DNA of 6,791 bases from Patescibacteria group bacterium. GTDB lineage: Bacteria > Patescibacteriota > Minisyncoccia > UBA6257 > 02-FULL-45-10c. The DNA lies in NCBI GenBank assembly GCA_018896875.1, contig JAHILT010000055.1, forward strand, positions 1 through 6,791. The letters are read 5' to 3'. The position numbers and the translations under genes were made by a program. The notes under the pieces were generated by a model, which worked only from the letters and a program-made list of their open reading frames with translations, was not told the DNA's origin and searched no databases. Below are positions 5,523 through 6,791 of this stretch, one piece after another (position 1 is the stretch's first letter; every line of letters begins with the position of its first letter).

Positions 5523-6791
5523 TTATAATTTACTTTCTAATATTTCAAGTCTTTGTTTTAATTCTTCATTCTCTTTTTCTAAACCTTCAATCCTTTTGTC
5601 TTGTTCTGTATCCCAAATGAAAATTTCCTGAACTGCTTTTATTAAATAAGGAATTAAATCCCCTGCATTCACATCTTTTGCATCTTTGACAATGACTTCT
5701 TTTTCTTCTGGAGTTATTATTGTTCCGTTTTCGTCTGTGACTGCTGGTTTTGAAACCTTTTCTATATCTCCTTTTATATTTACTGCATCAGGGAAGACAG
5801 TTTCGTATTCTTGTGCAATAAAGCCTGTGTAAGTGCTGTCTTCTAATTCGTGAAGGTTTCTGTAATCTTCTATGAAATCAAAGGAAACAGGTCTTAATAG
5901 ATTTATTTTATCTATTGCATTTGTTAAATTATTTATGTTTTCTTTTATCCTCTCATCTGAAACAACTGTCCATAATCCACCTGCTCCTGGTTTTCCTGCT
6001 GAATCAAGAGATAGTTCTAATTGGTAATTCGGGCTCGTCGTCCCGATGCCGACGTTGCCAGAACTAAAACCACCCCTTCCAATACCCCCACCATCCAACT
6101 TTTCCTGCAACTCAGCAATCTTACCCCACAAAATAACAGTCAAACACCCATAATCAATACCATTACCAACCCTACAAACCTCAGGAACCTCATCCTGCAT
6201 GAAACCCAAAGCAACCCTACCCTCCACACCATCAACTTCAACACCAGTCTTATAAGCTTCCTGCCCATCTTCCAAATTTTCACCCCCAGGAACATTATGC
6301 TTATACCTATAAGAATACGCCTTCAAAGGTTTAAAATGGGTAGAAGCACTTACTTCCTGGATATTTTCTTTTAAATCCCTATCACTGGTAGTAATATAAC
6401 CCTGCGCCTGAACAATACCATACACATCCAAAGTCTGATTAGGAGCAGTTGTCCCGATGCCGACGTTGCCGCTCTGTTGAAATGTCGCCACTACGTTAGA
6501 ACCTAACGAAGTCCCGAATCCAAGTTTAATTGCTGACACTGTACTACCCGCGTATGAATTGTAAAGATAGGTATTAGTAGTGCTAGACTGATTGTAGGCC
6601 AAATTAGACCCATACTCCGTATAAGTACCGTCGTGAACAAGCACGCCCGTTGCTCCATCAACAGTCAATTTCGCCCCCGGCGCCGTCGTCCCGATGCCGA
6701 CGTTGCCGCTATCTAAGACCACTATCTTGGGACTATTATTGCTATCAGCGACCATAAATGCCCTGCCATCCGTGGTTCCCGACCCTGTAAC
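5523..6791 (-). CDS. GNVGIGTT-repeat fibre/adhesin-like protein with two tandem S74 chaperone-type caps, partial (N-terminus off the right edge)
   Basis: The frame is open from the window edge to TAA (5525-5523), 422 residues. ATG 6755 is internal: the codons before it read TGSGTTDGRAF and continue the repeat protein. GNVGIGTT motifs lie at residues 29, 108 and 245. The first S74-type cap begins at S136-D137-R-D-L-K141 and includes GFMQDEVPE (196-204) and GIDYGCLTVILWGKI (211-225). The second begins at S278-D279-E-R-I-K283 and includes GFIAQE (323-328), DLIPYLIKAVQEI (about 378-390) and a terminal coiled coil (about 395-422). In phage endosialidases and related proteins this domain folds the fibre as a trimer and then cuts itself off at the Ser-Asp bond with help of a lysine. 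Both caps keep S-D and that Lys. Two caps in one chain separated by a repeat are unusual. Host surface protein or viral tail fibre are both possible. Confidence 0.85.
   Translation of the reverse strand, partial: VTGSGTTDGRAFMVADSNNSPKIVVLDSGNVGIGTTAPGAKLTVDGATGVLVHDGTYTEYGSNLAYNQSSTTNTYLYNSYAGSTVSAIKLGFGTSLGSNVVATFQQSGNVGIGTTAPNQTLDVYGIVQAQGYITTSDRDLKENIQEVSASTHFKPLKAYSYRYKHNVPGGENLEDGQEAYKTGVEVDGVEGRVALGFMQDEVPEVCRVGNGIDYGCLTVILWGKIAELQEKLDGGGIGRGGFSSGNVGIGTTSPNYQLELSLDSAGKPGAGGLWTVVSDERIKENINNLTNAIDKINLLRPVSFDFIEDYRNLHELEDSTYTGFIAQEYETVFPDAVNIKGDIEKVSKPAVTDENGTIITPEEKEVIVKDAKDVNAGDLIPYLIKAVQEIFIWDTEQDKRIEGLEKENEELKQRLEILESKL
6036..6707 (-). repeat. GNVGIGTT-coding DNA repeat, three copies in the two-cap fibre gene
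   Basis: Copies lie at 6036-6059, 6447-6470 and 6684-6707, spaced 411 and 237 bases apart and in one frame. Copies at 6036 and 6684 are identical over 24 bases to those at 114 and 525, nearly 6 kb away in a different gene. The first copy sits between the two S74 caps. Confidence 0.9.

Noticed and set aside
6021..6374. Open frame of 117 codons on the plus strand
   Set aside because: It lies opposite the S74 cap 1 coding sequence and is open only because that segment has almost no G on the plus strand. The product has low complexity (Thr/Asn/Pro/Leu/Ile) and no domain.

Overview
The window looks like a piece of an AT-rich archaeal genome, probably a DPANN lineage such as Woesearchaeota or Pacearchaeota, or one of their viruses or plasmids. 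Three things suggest this. One gene has a well-formed archaeal BRE/TATA promoter (GAAAGC followed by TTTATAAA) upstream of a short leader. Codon use is rich in Lys, Ile and Asn. The window is dominated by GNVGIGTTSP-repeat proteins with S74-type caps, which I recall as common in such genomes. The lineage is an inference; there is no rRNA or marker gene here, and a candidate-phylum bacterium is not excluded.

Layout from left to right. Positions 1-677 (minus) hold a GNVGIGTT-repeat protein that runs off the left edge. Positions 655-2049 (minus) hold a second one, with five repeats and its own C-terminal cap. Its open frame begins abruptly at a repeat, directly after an in-frame stop, so it has no N-terminus. 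Positions 2092-3306 (minus) encode an AAA ATPase with a C-terminal DUF4143-like, PD-(D/E)XK-like domain and its own promoter. Positions 3454 to about 3717 (minus) are the C-terminal stub of another cap-bearing fibre protein. From about 3718 to 4293 (plus) runs an unrecognised Lys/Ile-rich gene that has also lost its 5' end. It overlaps the start of a protein at 4256-5389 (plus) that joins a transposase-like zinc ribbon and HTH to a RecB-like nuclease domain. A short inverted-repeat region follows. Positions 5523-6791 (minus) hold a third large GNVGIGTT-repeat protein with two S74 caps in one chain; its N-terminus lies beyond the right edge.

The unifying feature is a GC-rich DNA repeat of about 24 bases encoding GNVGIGTT. 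It occurs 11 times, always in the minus-strand coding sense, with a 13-base core identical in all copies. The DNA between copies is unrelated from unit to unit. Two of the fibre frames begin at or very near a repeat and lack an N-terminus, and two other genes are cut off where they meet. One reading is a modular surface or tail-fibre locus in which in-frame repeats serve as recombination points between interchangeable segments and caps, with headless copies as possible donor cassettes. The ATPase and nuclease may be mobile-element cargo that landed in this locus. Assembly error at repeated sequence is the main competing explanation and cannot be excluded from the sequence alone.
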